Shown here: one piece after another, positions 1-5,852 of the stretch
Layout: each line of letters starts with the position of its first letter
How positions within the stretch are numbered: position 1 is the stretch's first letter
Origin: Cyanobacteria bacterium TMED177
GTDB taxonomy: Bacteria; Cyanobacteriota; Cyanobacteriia; PCC-6307; Cyanobiaceae
Direction of reading: 5' to 3'
Length of the DNA: 6,962 bases
Assembly (NCBI GenBank): GCA_002170825.1
Contig: NHIA01000031.1
Coordinates: forward strand, 1 to 6,962
Translations under genes and position numbers: made by a program
The notes under the pieces: model-generated
Database searches by the model: none
What the model was told of the DNA's origin: nothing
Seen by the model: the letters and a program-made list of their open reading frames with translations, nothing else

Positions 1-2
1 AT

Positions 3-929
3 CCTCTTGTCAGCAACCTTCTTCACCATCACTCCAACCGCTACGAACCGGCAGCACCGCCTCCTTCTCCACTCGGGCCTGTGCGAGAGAACATGCTGTT
101 CCACTGGCAGAGGCCAAACAAGCAAAGGGATCAGCGTCCTATATTGATTTTCGCCCAGTACGAAGCTGACACATTGGAGGCGATCAGGCCAGATATACCT
201 GCACTTCTAAAGCAGTATCGGCAGCATTTTTACGTGATTGTTGTAGCAGCAACTCCATCATTTCTGACACAACCAAGCAGCATTTCGGCATTAAAAAAAG
301 CCAGTGATTGCCTCATCATCCGGTCCAACGAAGGTTACGACTACGGCAGTTGGATGACGGGCCTACGCATCAGCAAAGACCTGATCAAAAACAGACAACA
401 GGTTGTGCTGACCAATGACAGTTTCTGGGGTCCCGTGCGACCCCTCAACGGATTGCTGGAACGACTCAAACAAAGCACCGGAGATGTGGTTGGGCTAACC
501 GACAATCTGATGTATGAACCACACTTGCAGTCGCCATTTCTTCTGTTCAAAAACAAGGCGATCCAATGCCAAGCCTTCTGGAATTTCTGGGAGCATATTC
601 AACGATGGGACAACAAAAGAAGCATCGTCAAAAATTACGAGGTAGGACTTCCTGTTCTGCTTCGTGAGCAGGGAATGAAGCTTGAAAGCTTGTACAGCAA
701 AGGCTCAAATGGCAATATTTTCCATGCAGAATGGCGCTCGCTGATTCTGGATCATGGCTTCCCTTTCCTGAAGGTGAGCCTGCTCCGAGACAATCCCCAC
801 CAGATCAACATTGACGACTGGCCAATGGTTTTGAACCAGAGCAACCCATGGTTAACACGACAGATTCAGAATCAACTGCTCAAATGGACGACTATCGACA
901 ATACGCAGATGGATTTCAGAACCGATTGA
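3..929 (+). CDS. RgpF-family (rhamnan synthesis protein F) glycosyltransferase, 5'-partial
   Basis: Probable glycosyltransferase of the rhamnan synthesis F family (RgpF, PF05045), which adds sugars during assembly of rhamnose-containing or other surface polysaccharides at the cytoplasmic face of the membrane. Family signatures are visible: an N-terminal strand RPILIFAQYEAD, then SNEGYDYGSW (around base 325), VLTNDSFWGP (around 408), the segment VGLTDN...HLQSPFLLF (490-555), and NYEVGLP followed by a conserved REQG. A GTG at 81 and an ATG at 93 could serve as starts. However, the frame has no stop back to the window edge, and the extra codons read as plausible protein (PLVSNLLHHHSNRYEPAAPPP), resembling a linker. 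I therefore infer that the RgpF domain is the C-terminal part of a longer, perhaps multi-domain, glycosyltransferase. Acceptor and donor sugar cannot be read from the sequence. The neighbouring opposite-strand exporter genes support a capsule or surface-glycan role. Family call is strong; the 5' extent is inferred. Confidence 0.82.
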   Translation, partial: PLVSNLLHHHSNRYEPAAPPPSPLGPVRENMLFHWQRPNKQRDQRPILIFAQYEADTLEAIRPDIPALLKQYRQHFYVIVVAATPSFLTQPSSISALKKASDCLIIRSNEGYDYGSWMTGLRISKDLIKNRQQVVLTNDSFWGPVRPLNGLLERLKQSTGDVVGLTDNLMYEPHLQSPFLLFKNKAIQCQAFWNFWEHIQRWDNKRSIVKNYEVGLPVLLREQGMKLESLYSKGSNGNIFHAEWRSLILDHGFPFLKVSLLRDNPHQINIDDWPMVLNQSNPWLTRQIQNQLLKWTTIDNTQMDFRTD

Positions 930-932
930 TCA
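927..932. other. Abutting convergent stop codons (TGATCA)
   Basis: The TGA of the plus-strand rgpF-like gene (927-929) is directly followed by the reverse-complement TGA of the minus-strand 264-residue gene (930-932). The two stops form the palindrome TGATCA with no intergenic base. Any terminator for either gene must lie inside the other's coding sequence, or the transcripts overlap at their 3' ends. Confidence 0.9.
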
Positions 933-1724
933 ACTTGACGTCAGCTGATTGCCCTTGTCGAGCCGGCGCCACAAGCGTTGATTGATTGTATGGTCAACGC
1001 GTTCAGCTTCAAATGCATCCAAGCGATCCAAGGACGACTTCTTGCGCAGTTTGTAGGAAATAACCTTTCTCAGCAGCTCCAGATATTCAGAGCAGTCGGG
1101 GTCAGCCATCCAGGCATCGAGGATCGCAGCCTCATAATCTGATCGAGATCGATTGGACGAATCTTTAATTGCAGCAAGAATTACACGTGTATTTGCCCGT
1201 TTGATCTCCTGACTGGAGATGCGTAGGTTGGCATCCACCAAAGAATGGCGCAGCAAAAGTTGCTCTGCCAATTCTCCTAGCTGTACAACAACTTCATGAC
1301 GTTCCTGAGAACGCAAATGCTTCATTTCGCGTCCACACTGCTCAGCAAGATCTCCTCTGGAATCAGAATCAAGCCATTTTGGCTCAACTTTAAAATAATC
1401 CAAACATCGCCTCAGAATACCGAGAGATTGAATACGGCTAGGGGATTTAACTCTGCCATTTCTCAAAAAAGAAGGTACACCTTTCAAAGCATCGCCATAG
1501 GTGTTACGCAATTCCACAGCCAATGGATGACTCCCGTGCTGGCTGAGGTAACCCAGCATGTCTTGCACCATCTGATGACGTTGAGAAGCCAGGGCGACTT
1601 CAATCTCGCGATGGATCTGATCTTGACAAGAGTCAGCTGTGCCCTCTGTCTCAACAAGAAACAACGGATTCCAACCAGCGTCCTCACACAGCCGCACCAG
1701 ATCACACTGCCGAAACACCATCAC
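930..1724 (-). CDS. Hypothetical protein, third gene of polysaccharide export operon
   Basis: I do not recognise this 264-residue protein. It has no signal peptide or membrane segment and looks soluble and mostly helical. It is rich in charged residues, with repeated Arg/Glu/Lys-rich stretches in residues 125-190 and 215-255. An N-terminal part (residues 1-26, ending in the hydrophobic run NPLFLVE) precedes a long helical body. It lies 26 bases downstream of the kpsE-like gene on the same strand, so it is probably the last gene of a kpsM-kpsE-orf264 operon. The start is uncertain among GTG 1724, ATG 1721 and GTG 1718. A GGAG at 1727-1724 is best spaced for 1718, while AAGACGGAG as a whole also suits 1721. 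Sampled GC (about 42% at 1141-1200) is lower than in the fumarase region. A role in glycan production or export is inferred from position only. Confidence 0.75.
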   Translation of the reverse strand: MMVFRQCDLVRLCEDAGWNPLFLVETEGTADSCQDQIHREIEVALASQRHQMVQDMLGYLSQHGSHPLAVELRNTYGDALKGVPSFLRNGRVKSPSRIQSLGILRRCLDYFKVEPKWLDSDSRGDLAEQCGREMKHLRSQERHEVVVQLGELAEQLLLRHSLVDANLRISSQEIKRANTRVILAAIKDSSNRSRSDYEAAILDAWMADPDCSEYLELLRKVISYKLRKKSSLDRLDAFEAERVDHTINQRLWRRLDKGNQLTSS

Positions 1725-1730
1725 TCCGTC
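1724..1730 (-). promoter_or_regulatory. Shine-Dalgarno for the 264-residue gene
   Basis: The minus strand reads GACGGAG immediately before, and overlapping, the GTG/ATG/GTG start cluster (1724-1716). The GGAG core is 2 bases from the ATG and 5 bases from the second GTG. The real initiation codon may therefore be up to two codons inside the longest frame. Confidence 0.45.
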
Positions 1731-1750
1731 TTAATGACAACAGGACGCCA

Positions 1751-2989
1751 TCAATCGCGGCGCAACGCCGTAAGCATGAATCCACCCACACCCCAGATCA
1801 CGACCAGAACTCCCAAACAGGACAGGAACGCTTTCCATCTCCAGGATGCCTCCGGACCCGTAGGCATCTGAGGCTTGCTCAACATCACGATGAATTTGAG
1901 CTGCCGCTGGCTTTCCATCCGGCTGTTATCAGCAGCAGTCATGGCAGAGCTCAGGGATTGACGGGCAAACTCCACATCGCCCTGAAGACGCGACGCCTGG
2001 GTGGCAAGTTTGTTGAGATCACGGCCATCTGCGCCAACTGCTTTATCCCTTTCCTCTTGGATCTGACGCTGCAGCTCTCGAACCTGGTCAGCGACAAAAG
2101 CCACTTCAGGAGCATCAGGATCCCTGTATTGACGACGTAAACTTGCTTCTTCAACCTTCAGATCAACCAGACGGGATTCAAGTCCGGAAATGAAGCTTGT
2201 GGTCGCAGACTGCTCACCGAGGGGATCTAGCTGACCGTATCGATCCTGAAACGCCTCCAGCTCATTGCTGGCTTTCGTGAGACGGTCTTGAGCGAATGCC
2301 ACCTGTTTCTCAGCGAAGGCCTGCTGGTCTGCACTGATTGATTGGTTCACCTCGTTAACAAACCGTTGGGCTTGCTTGAGAAGAGCGTTATTCAACGCAA
2401 AGGCATCTTCTGCTGAATATGCACTGGTCGTCAGTACGATTGCTCCGGAGAGTTCCTGCGGAACCACAGCAAGCTGATTGCGGAAGAAGGCCAGCTGATC
2501 CTGCTCGTCCGAATCTGCCGGCAATCCACTCCATCGATCTGGGGCTTGTGGTGCATAAGATTTCAGGAAGGATGCCGAATCAGGAAAAACTGATTGTTTG
2601 ACGTCGTTTGACTTCAGATAAACCTGAAGGTATCGACCATCCTCCAGAGACGACATCACACTTGAACTCTGGAGCGACCCGAGCACGGTGGTAGCAGCCG
2701 TTGCTGGAGGTAGCGGTTGCTTGATCACAAACTCCGACGTGGCCTGATAGCGATCCCGGCCGATGCCGAAGCAATAAATCGCCGAGCAGAGCACGAACGC
2801 GGCCGCGATCGTGCGGGAGCTGAACAGAGACCCCAAAGAGCCCTCCATTCTCGAACGGATGCGGGGCAGAGCGAGGGTTGACAATTCCGTCCCCTTATCT
2901 CCGATCCAACGCACTCCCTGCTGAACGCGTCTCGGGGCAAGGGGATGCTGAGGTTCTGCTGAGCCCCTGGCGCGTGGCTGTTCAGTCAT
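1751..2989 (-). CDS. Capsule polysaccharide export inner-membrane protein, KpsE/CtrB/BexC-like (PCP family)
   Basis: A 412-residue protein with the layout of polysaccharide co-polymerase/export proteins that link an ABC exporter to the periplasmic and outer-membrane capsule channel. A basic cytoplasmic N-terminus (1-58) precedes a membrane segment at about 60-77 (IAAAFVLCSAIYCFGI). A family-like strand YQATSEFVIKQP (81-92) follows, with a periplasmic region containing SLEDGRYLQVYLKSNDV. A long coiled-coil-forming helical stretch lies at about 220-318. A Pro-containing motif SKPQMPTGPE (371-380) precedes the second membrane segment (about 387-407), and the protein ends in a short basic tail. 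No Tyr-kinase domain is present, which separates it from Wzc-type PCPs. Its ATG overlaps the end of the upstream permease gene by eight bases, and no close Shine-Dalgarno is seen, which suggests translational coupling. Sampled GC rises to about 62% near the N-terminus. The family call is good; the exact polymer is unknown. Confidence 0.82.
   Translation of the reverse strand: MTEQPRARGSAEPQHPLAPRRVQQGVRWIGDKGTELSTLALPRIRSRMEGSLGSLFSSRTIAAAFVLCSAIYCFGIGRDRYQATSEFVIKQPLPPATAATTVLGSLQSSSVMSSLEDGRYLQVYLKSNDVKQSVFPDSASFLKSYAPQAPDRWSGLPADSDEQDQLAFFRNQLAVVPQELSGAIVLTTSAYSAEDAFALNNALLKQAQRFVNEVNQSISADQQAFAEKQVAFAQDRLTKASNELEAFQDRYGQLDPLGEQSATTSFISGLESRLVDLKVEEASLRRQYRDPDAPEVAFVADQVRELQRQIQEERDKAVGADGRDLNKLATQASRLQGDVEFARQSLSSAMTAADNSRMESQRQLKFIVMLSKPQMPTGPEASWRWKAFLSCLGVLVVIWGVGGFMLTALRRD
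2982..2989 (-). other. Eight-base stop/start overlap (ATGACTGA) between permease and KpsE-like genes
   Basis: On the minus strand the permease ends ...GATGACTGA and the KpsE-like gene starts at the internal ATG. The nearest purine-rich run (GAGG) is about 15 bases or more upstream of that ATG. Re-initiation after termination is therefore the likely way the second gene is translated, keeping the two membrane partners in fixed ratio. Confidence 0.8.
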
Positions 2990-3803
2990 CGGAGAGCAGC
3001 AGAGCCTCGTTCAGGAAGTAGAACAGTAGTCCAAACCCGCAGCTCAGAAAACTACAAACCATCAGGTACTGAAGGCTGATGCCTGGAATGGGGTATGCCG
3101 TATTGAGTGAGTGACGCAGCAGCTCAACCGAATGGAGCAATGGATTCCAGGTTACATAGGGGCGCATGGGCCCTGGCAGGGTGTATGTCGCATAAAAAAT
3201 GCCTGACGTCCACAGCAACACACGATTGATCCCAAACTTGGTCAACGTTTTGACAATTGGCAGTCGATGACCAACAACCAACGCACATACTCCAACACCA
3301 AGTCCCAACGAAACGGTCAACATGAAATCAATCAGGATCATGGCAGGATCATCAATCTGAAATGTCCAATTCCAGAACGAAACTCCAAAAAACACGAAAA
3401 CAAGAATTGAGCCATGAATACGAGCTTCAATCAATGCAGAGGCCAGCAGAGTATCAAGAGGCCGGATTCTCCTGTAAAAAAATAATTTTTGTTTTTTTGA
3501 CACGCCTGTGAGCGCCTTGATCCCAATTTTTCTGAACATATAAAGCATTGCAATTCCACAGGCCAACCAGATCACAGGGTTCAAAAGATCTGTTGACTTC
3601 AGTCGAACCAAGATCCTGAGAGCCAACAGCGTCATCATCAACGCGAAGGGCTCAAACAGAACGCCCCAGACGCCAAAGGACCCTTTTTCAGATCTCAATA
3701 CAAATTCCGCTTCAGACAAGGCCAAGACAATCCTGGTTTGAAGCAAGACGCGGTCCAGTCCCTCCCTCAATCGCATTCCGACCCTGGACATTGCACTGTT
3801 CAT
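2982..3803 (-). CDS. ABC-2 type polysaccharide exporter permease, KpsM/CtrC-like
   Basis: A 273-residue inner-membrane permease of the ABC-2 family that exports capsular or related polysaccharides. About six hydrophobic segments are visible, near residues 46-68, 75-91, 131-147, 157-178, 196-210 and 244-266. Family-like features include the first segment beginning with GSFGVWGVLFEPF and the C-terminal Y-x-x-WNPLLHSVELLRHS motif (216-232). The latter resembles the conserved NPL-H-E-R segment of KpsM/Wzm-type permeases. The length fits the family (about 260-280). It needs an ATPase partner (KpsT type) that is not encoded in this window. The downstream KpsE-like gene overlaps it, as expected for partners. 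The start at 3803 has a weak AGG four bases upstream; Met5 and Met10 are alternatives. Base composition is AT-rich (21 of 60 bases G or C at 3361-3420), unlike fumC, and an A/T homopolymer tract lies in the loop after the second segment. Confidence 0.87.
   Translation of the reverse strand: MNSAMSRVGMRLREGLDRVLLQTRIVLALSEAEFVLRSEKGSFGVWGVLFEPFALMMTLLALRILVRLKSTDLLNPVIWLACGIAMLYMFRKIGIKALTGVSKKQKLFFYRRIRPLDTLLASALIEARIHGSILVFVFFGVSFWNWTFQIDDPAMILIDFMLTVSLGLGVGVCALVVGHRLPIVKTLTKFGINRVLLWTSGIFYATYTLPGPMRPYVTWNPLLHSVELLRHSLNTAYPIPGISLQYLMVCSFLSCGFGLLFYFLNEALLLSDD
3476..3498 (-). repeat. A/T homopolymer tract inside the permease gene
   Basis: Read on the coding (minus) strand, the tract is seven A, one C, five A, TTA, then seven T, giving 22 A/T bases out of 23. 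It encodes KKQKLFFY in the cytoplasmic loop between the second and third membrane segments (residues about 103-110). The first seven A follow the codon pattern tcA AAA AAA, a classic slippery heptamer phase. The reading frame is intact here. Confidence 0.85.
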
Positions 3804-3807
3804 GACA

Positions 3808-3810
3808 CCT
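3808..3810 (-). promoter_or_regulatory. Weak Shine-Dalgarno for the permease gene
   Basis: GCAGG lies four bases before the ATG at 3803 on the minus strand; only the AGG core matches anti-SD. It supports that start modestly over Met5 or Met10. Confidence 0.35.
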
Positions 3811-3829
3811 GCGGAACGACCTAAGTAAA

Positions 3830-3849
3830 GCCCCAGAAAACCCTGTGGC
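3830..3849 (-). terminator. Possible weak intrinsic terminator after the DUF1997 gene
   Basis: On the minus strand GCCACAG and CTGGGGC can pair as a seven-base stem with one central mismatch around the loop GGTTTT. The stem is followed by TTTACTT, a poor U-tract. It sits between the DUF1997 stop (3858) and the permease start (3803). If real, it would separate the housekeeping transcript from the export operon. The mismatch and short U-run make this a low-confidence call. Confidence 0.25.
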
Positions 3850-3857
3850 AGCGGACT

Positions 3858-4415
3858 TTAACGTGGCTTTGACAGCGCCGATCCCTCAGCGGACTGCCCA
3901 TCGATCCACTGGACCAGAGCCCGGCGCAACCCACTCTGACAGCGACGTTCCAAGCGGGCAAACACCAGCTCGAGGGCCTGTTGAGCGGCACGCTTGCTCA
4001 AGCTCGCGGGGATCGCAGCCAGAGGATGGTCCTGATTGAGCAACACAGCAGCAGTCGCCTCCGCTTTGACCTCGTCCTGGCAGGGATGGAGCTCCGCATG
4101 ACACGAAAAGCGGAAGGCATCTTGCACAGCGCCAATGCCCTGAATCTGGCAATCCTGGAACGCAATCATTAGGGCATGGTCTGACCAACGTGCCGAAAAC
4201 AAGACCCTGGGCCGGATCTCAAACCGCAGGATTCCAAAGGGTCTGGATTGATAGAGAAAGTGGTTATGGTCCTTGCACTCCATTCGCTGGCGGTTGAGCA
4301 ACGCCGCCATCGGTCGTTTTGGGCGGCTCAGAAAGCGACGCAGGGAGTCCTGATCGCCACCAGGGATGGCAACGGTGCAACGGTGGCTTCCCTCAGCCAG
4401 GCAAGCGAAGGCCAT
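3858..4415 (-). CDS. DUF1997 family protein
   Basis: A 185-residue soluble protein that matches the DUF1997 pattern known from cyanobacteria and plant plastids; its biochemical function is not established. Recognisable pieces are the N-terminal SLRRFLSRPKRPMAALL (24-40), then FLYQSRPFGILRFEIRPRVLFSA (53-75), the strand-rich MIAFQDCQIQGIG (83-95), FRFSCHAELHPC (101-112) and a C-terminal amphipathic helix with ALELVFARLERR...ALVQW (147-170). The alternating strands and final helix suggest a compact lipid- or ligand-binding fold, but that is only inference. There are no membrane segments. The ATG at 4415 has no obvious Shine-Dalgarno, and 34 bases separate it from the divergent fumC start. It precedes the exporter operon on the same strand by 54 bases, so read-through into that operon is possible. 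Confidence 0.8.
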   Translation of the reverse strand: MAFACLAEGSHRCTVAIPGGDQDSLRRFLSRPKRPMAALLNRQRMECKDHNHFLYQSRPFGILRFEIRPRVLFSARWSDHALMIAFQDCQIQGIGAVQDAFRFSCHAELHPCQDEVKAEATAAVLLNQDHPLAAIPASLSKRAAQQALELVFARLERRCQSGLRRALVQWIDGQSAEGSALSKPR

Positions 4416-4449
4416 GCATACGATTGGCGGTTGGGAGCGGCATTCTCCG
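4416..4449. promoter_or_regulatory. 34-base divergent intergenic region between DUF1997 gene and fumC
   Basis: Only 34 bases separate the two divergent start codons. I see no convincing -10/-35 pair for either direction inside it. Core promoters are therefore probably embedded in the 5' coding regions of the opposite gene. It does contain the fumC Shine-Dalgarno candidate. Confidence 0.5.
4433..4437 (+). promoter_or_regulatory. Candidate Shine-Dalgarno for fumC
   Basis: GGGAG lies 12 bases before the ATG at 4450. That spacing is long but supports 4450 rather than the upstream in-frame ATGs at 4366 and 4414, which have no comparable site. Confidence 0.4.
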
Positions 4450-5847
4450 ATGGGTGAACCACAGCGTCAGGAACACGACAGCATCGGTTCTGTCGATGTG
4501 CCCGCCGAGGCACTCTGGGGGGCACAGACCCAGAGATCGGTCAACAACTTCGCGATCGGCGATCAGAGGATTCCCCTGAATCTGATTTATGCCCTGGCAA
4601 GGATCAAGCAGTGTTGCGCGGTCATCAACGGCCGCCATGGATTGCTGGATTCCTCCCAGATCACCCTGATCGAACGTGCCGGAGACGCGATCCTGTCCGG
4701 ACAACATGACGACCAGTTCCCACTCAGCGTCTGGCAGACCGGAAGCGGCACCCAGACAAACATGAATGTGAACGAAGTGATCAGCAATCTCGCGGCACAG
4801 TACGCCGGCGAACCACTGGGATCCCATCGCCCTGTTCATCCAAACGACCACATCAATCGTTCGCAGTCCACAAACGACGCTTTTCCGGCGGCGATTCACG
4901 TTGCAGCAGCTGGACAGCTGAAGCAAACACTGCTGCCGGAACTGGAGCAGTTGATCGTCAGTCTCGATGCAAAAGCTGCCAGCTGGATGGACATCATCAA
5001 GATCGGGCGCACCCATCTTCAGGATGCGGTGCCGCTGCGGCTGAGCGATGAGGTGAGTGCCTGGCGAGACCAGCTGAAGTGCGGCATGGATTGGATGACG
5101 ACAGCCCGGAACGACCTCTTGGCGTTGCCCTTGGGAGGAACCGCTGTGGGCAGTGGGATCAACACCCCTGAAGGATTCGCCCATGACGTGTGCGCGGAAC
5201 TTTCGGAACGCACGGGTGATGGCTTCCACCCCGCCACCAATCTGTTTGCCGTGATGGCAAGTCATGACGCATTGGTTCAGGCCATGGCCCAGCTCCGCCG
5301 CCTGGCCGTGACCCTGCTGAAAATGGCCAACGACATCCGCTTGCTCGCCTGTGGTCCCCGCGCAGGGCTGGGGGAGCTGGTGCTGCCCGCCAACGAACCC
5401 GGCAGTTCGATTATGCCGGGCAAGGTGAATCCCACCCAGTGCGAGGCCATGGCCATGGTCTGCACCCAGGTGATTGGCATGGATGCCGCTGTGGCTGCTG
5501 CCGGTGCCGGAGGCCACCTCCAGATGAACGTCTACAAACCACTGATCGGCACAAACCTCCTGCAAGCCATCACGCTGCTAAGTGACGCCTGTCGCTGTTT
5601 CCGGCTGAACATGATCGACGGCATGGAACCGAACCGGGAGCGCATTGCAGCCTTTGTGGACCGTTCGCTGATGCTGGTGACGGCCCTGACGCCGGAGATC
5701 GGCTACGAAAATGCCTGTGCCATTGCACAGCATGCCCATCAGCAGGGCTTGACCCTGCGGGAGGCAGCGTTGCAGCTCCAGCTCATCAGTGAGGAGAGCT
5801 TTGATCGGCTGATCAATCCGGCCGCCATGGCCCGTCCCCACGGCTGA
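4450..5847 (+). CDS. fumC: Fumarate hydratase class II (fumarase C)
   Basis: Iron-independent homotetrameric fumarase that interconverts fumarate and L-malate in the cytosol as part of the TCA cycle. It also recycles fumarate from purine and arginine synthesis. From the ATG at 4450 it has 465 residues, close to E. coli FumC. Family landmarks in order: VPAEALWGAQTQRS (17-30), SGTQTNMNVNEV (99-110), the HPND site and following HINRSQSTNDAFP (130-146), GRTHLQDAVPL (187-197) with the catalytic His at about 189, GGTAVGSGINTP (229-240), and the signature GSSIMPGKVNPTQCEA (318-333) carrying the catalytic Ser loop. EPNRERI and SLMLVTALTPEIGYE near the C-terminus also match. The open frame extends 28 codons upstream to 4366. 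That extension would overlap the DUF1997 gene and does not resemble FumC, so the internal ATG is preferred. All catalytic motifs are intact. It converges on the helicase gene. Confidence 0.97.
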   Translation: MGEPQRQEHDSIGSVDVPAEALWGAQTQRSVNNFAIGDQRIPLNLIYALARIKQCCAVINGRHGLLDSSQITLIERAGDAILSGQHDDQFPLSVWQTGSGTQTNMNVNEVISNLAAQYAGEPLGSHRPVHPNDHINRSQSTNDAFPAAIHVAAAGQLKQTLLPELEQLIVSLDAKAASWMDIIKIGRTHLQDAVPLRLSDEVSAWRDQLKCGMDWMTTARNDLLALPLGGTAVGSGINTPEGFAHDVCAELSERTGDGFHPATNLFAVMASHDALVQAMAQLRRLAVTLLKMANDIRLLACGPRAGLGELVLPANEPGSSIMPGKVNPTQCEAMAMVCTQVIGMDAAVAAAGAGGHLQMNVYKPLIGTNLLQAITLLSDACRCFRLNMIDGMEPNRERIAAFVDRSLMLVTALTPEIGYENACAIAQHAHQQGLTLREAALQLQLISEESFDRLINPAAMARPHG

Positions 5848-5852
5848 GCTCA
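5845..5852. other. Near-abutting convergent stops (TGAGCTCA) of fumC and helicase gene
   Basis: The fumC TGA (5845-5847) and the helicase-gene TGA (5850-5852 on the minus strand) are separated by two bases and together form the palindrome TGAGCTCA. There is no room for a separate terminator, so the two transcripts must terminate inside each other's coding region or overlap. Confidence 0.9.

Noticed and set aside
1731..1751. TGATG overlap at the end of the kpsE-like gene, opening a short minus-strand frame
   Set aside because: The ATG at 1751 is in frame with the next gene, but a TAA at 1733-1731 closes it after six codons. It cannot be the true start; a leader role is possible but unsupported.
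1296..1871. 191-codon plus-strand open frame across the unknown gene and the end of the kpsE-like gene
   Set aside because: It spans the junction of two minus-strand genes and antisenses the conserved C-terminal membrane segment of the KpsE-like protein. No start signal or domain is seen.
4366..4449. N-terminal 28-codon extension of fumC
   Set aside because: It does not resemble FumC, would overlap the DUF1997 gene, and lacks a ribosome site. The ATG at 4450 gives the normal family length.
4393..5565. 390-codon open frame antisense to fumC
   Set aside because: It lies wholly opposite a fully motif-confirmed fumarase. Its translation is His/Gly-rich with no recognisable domain, as expected for the complement of a GC-rich gene.
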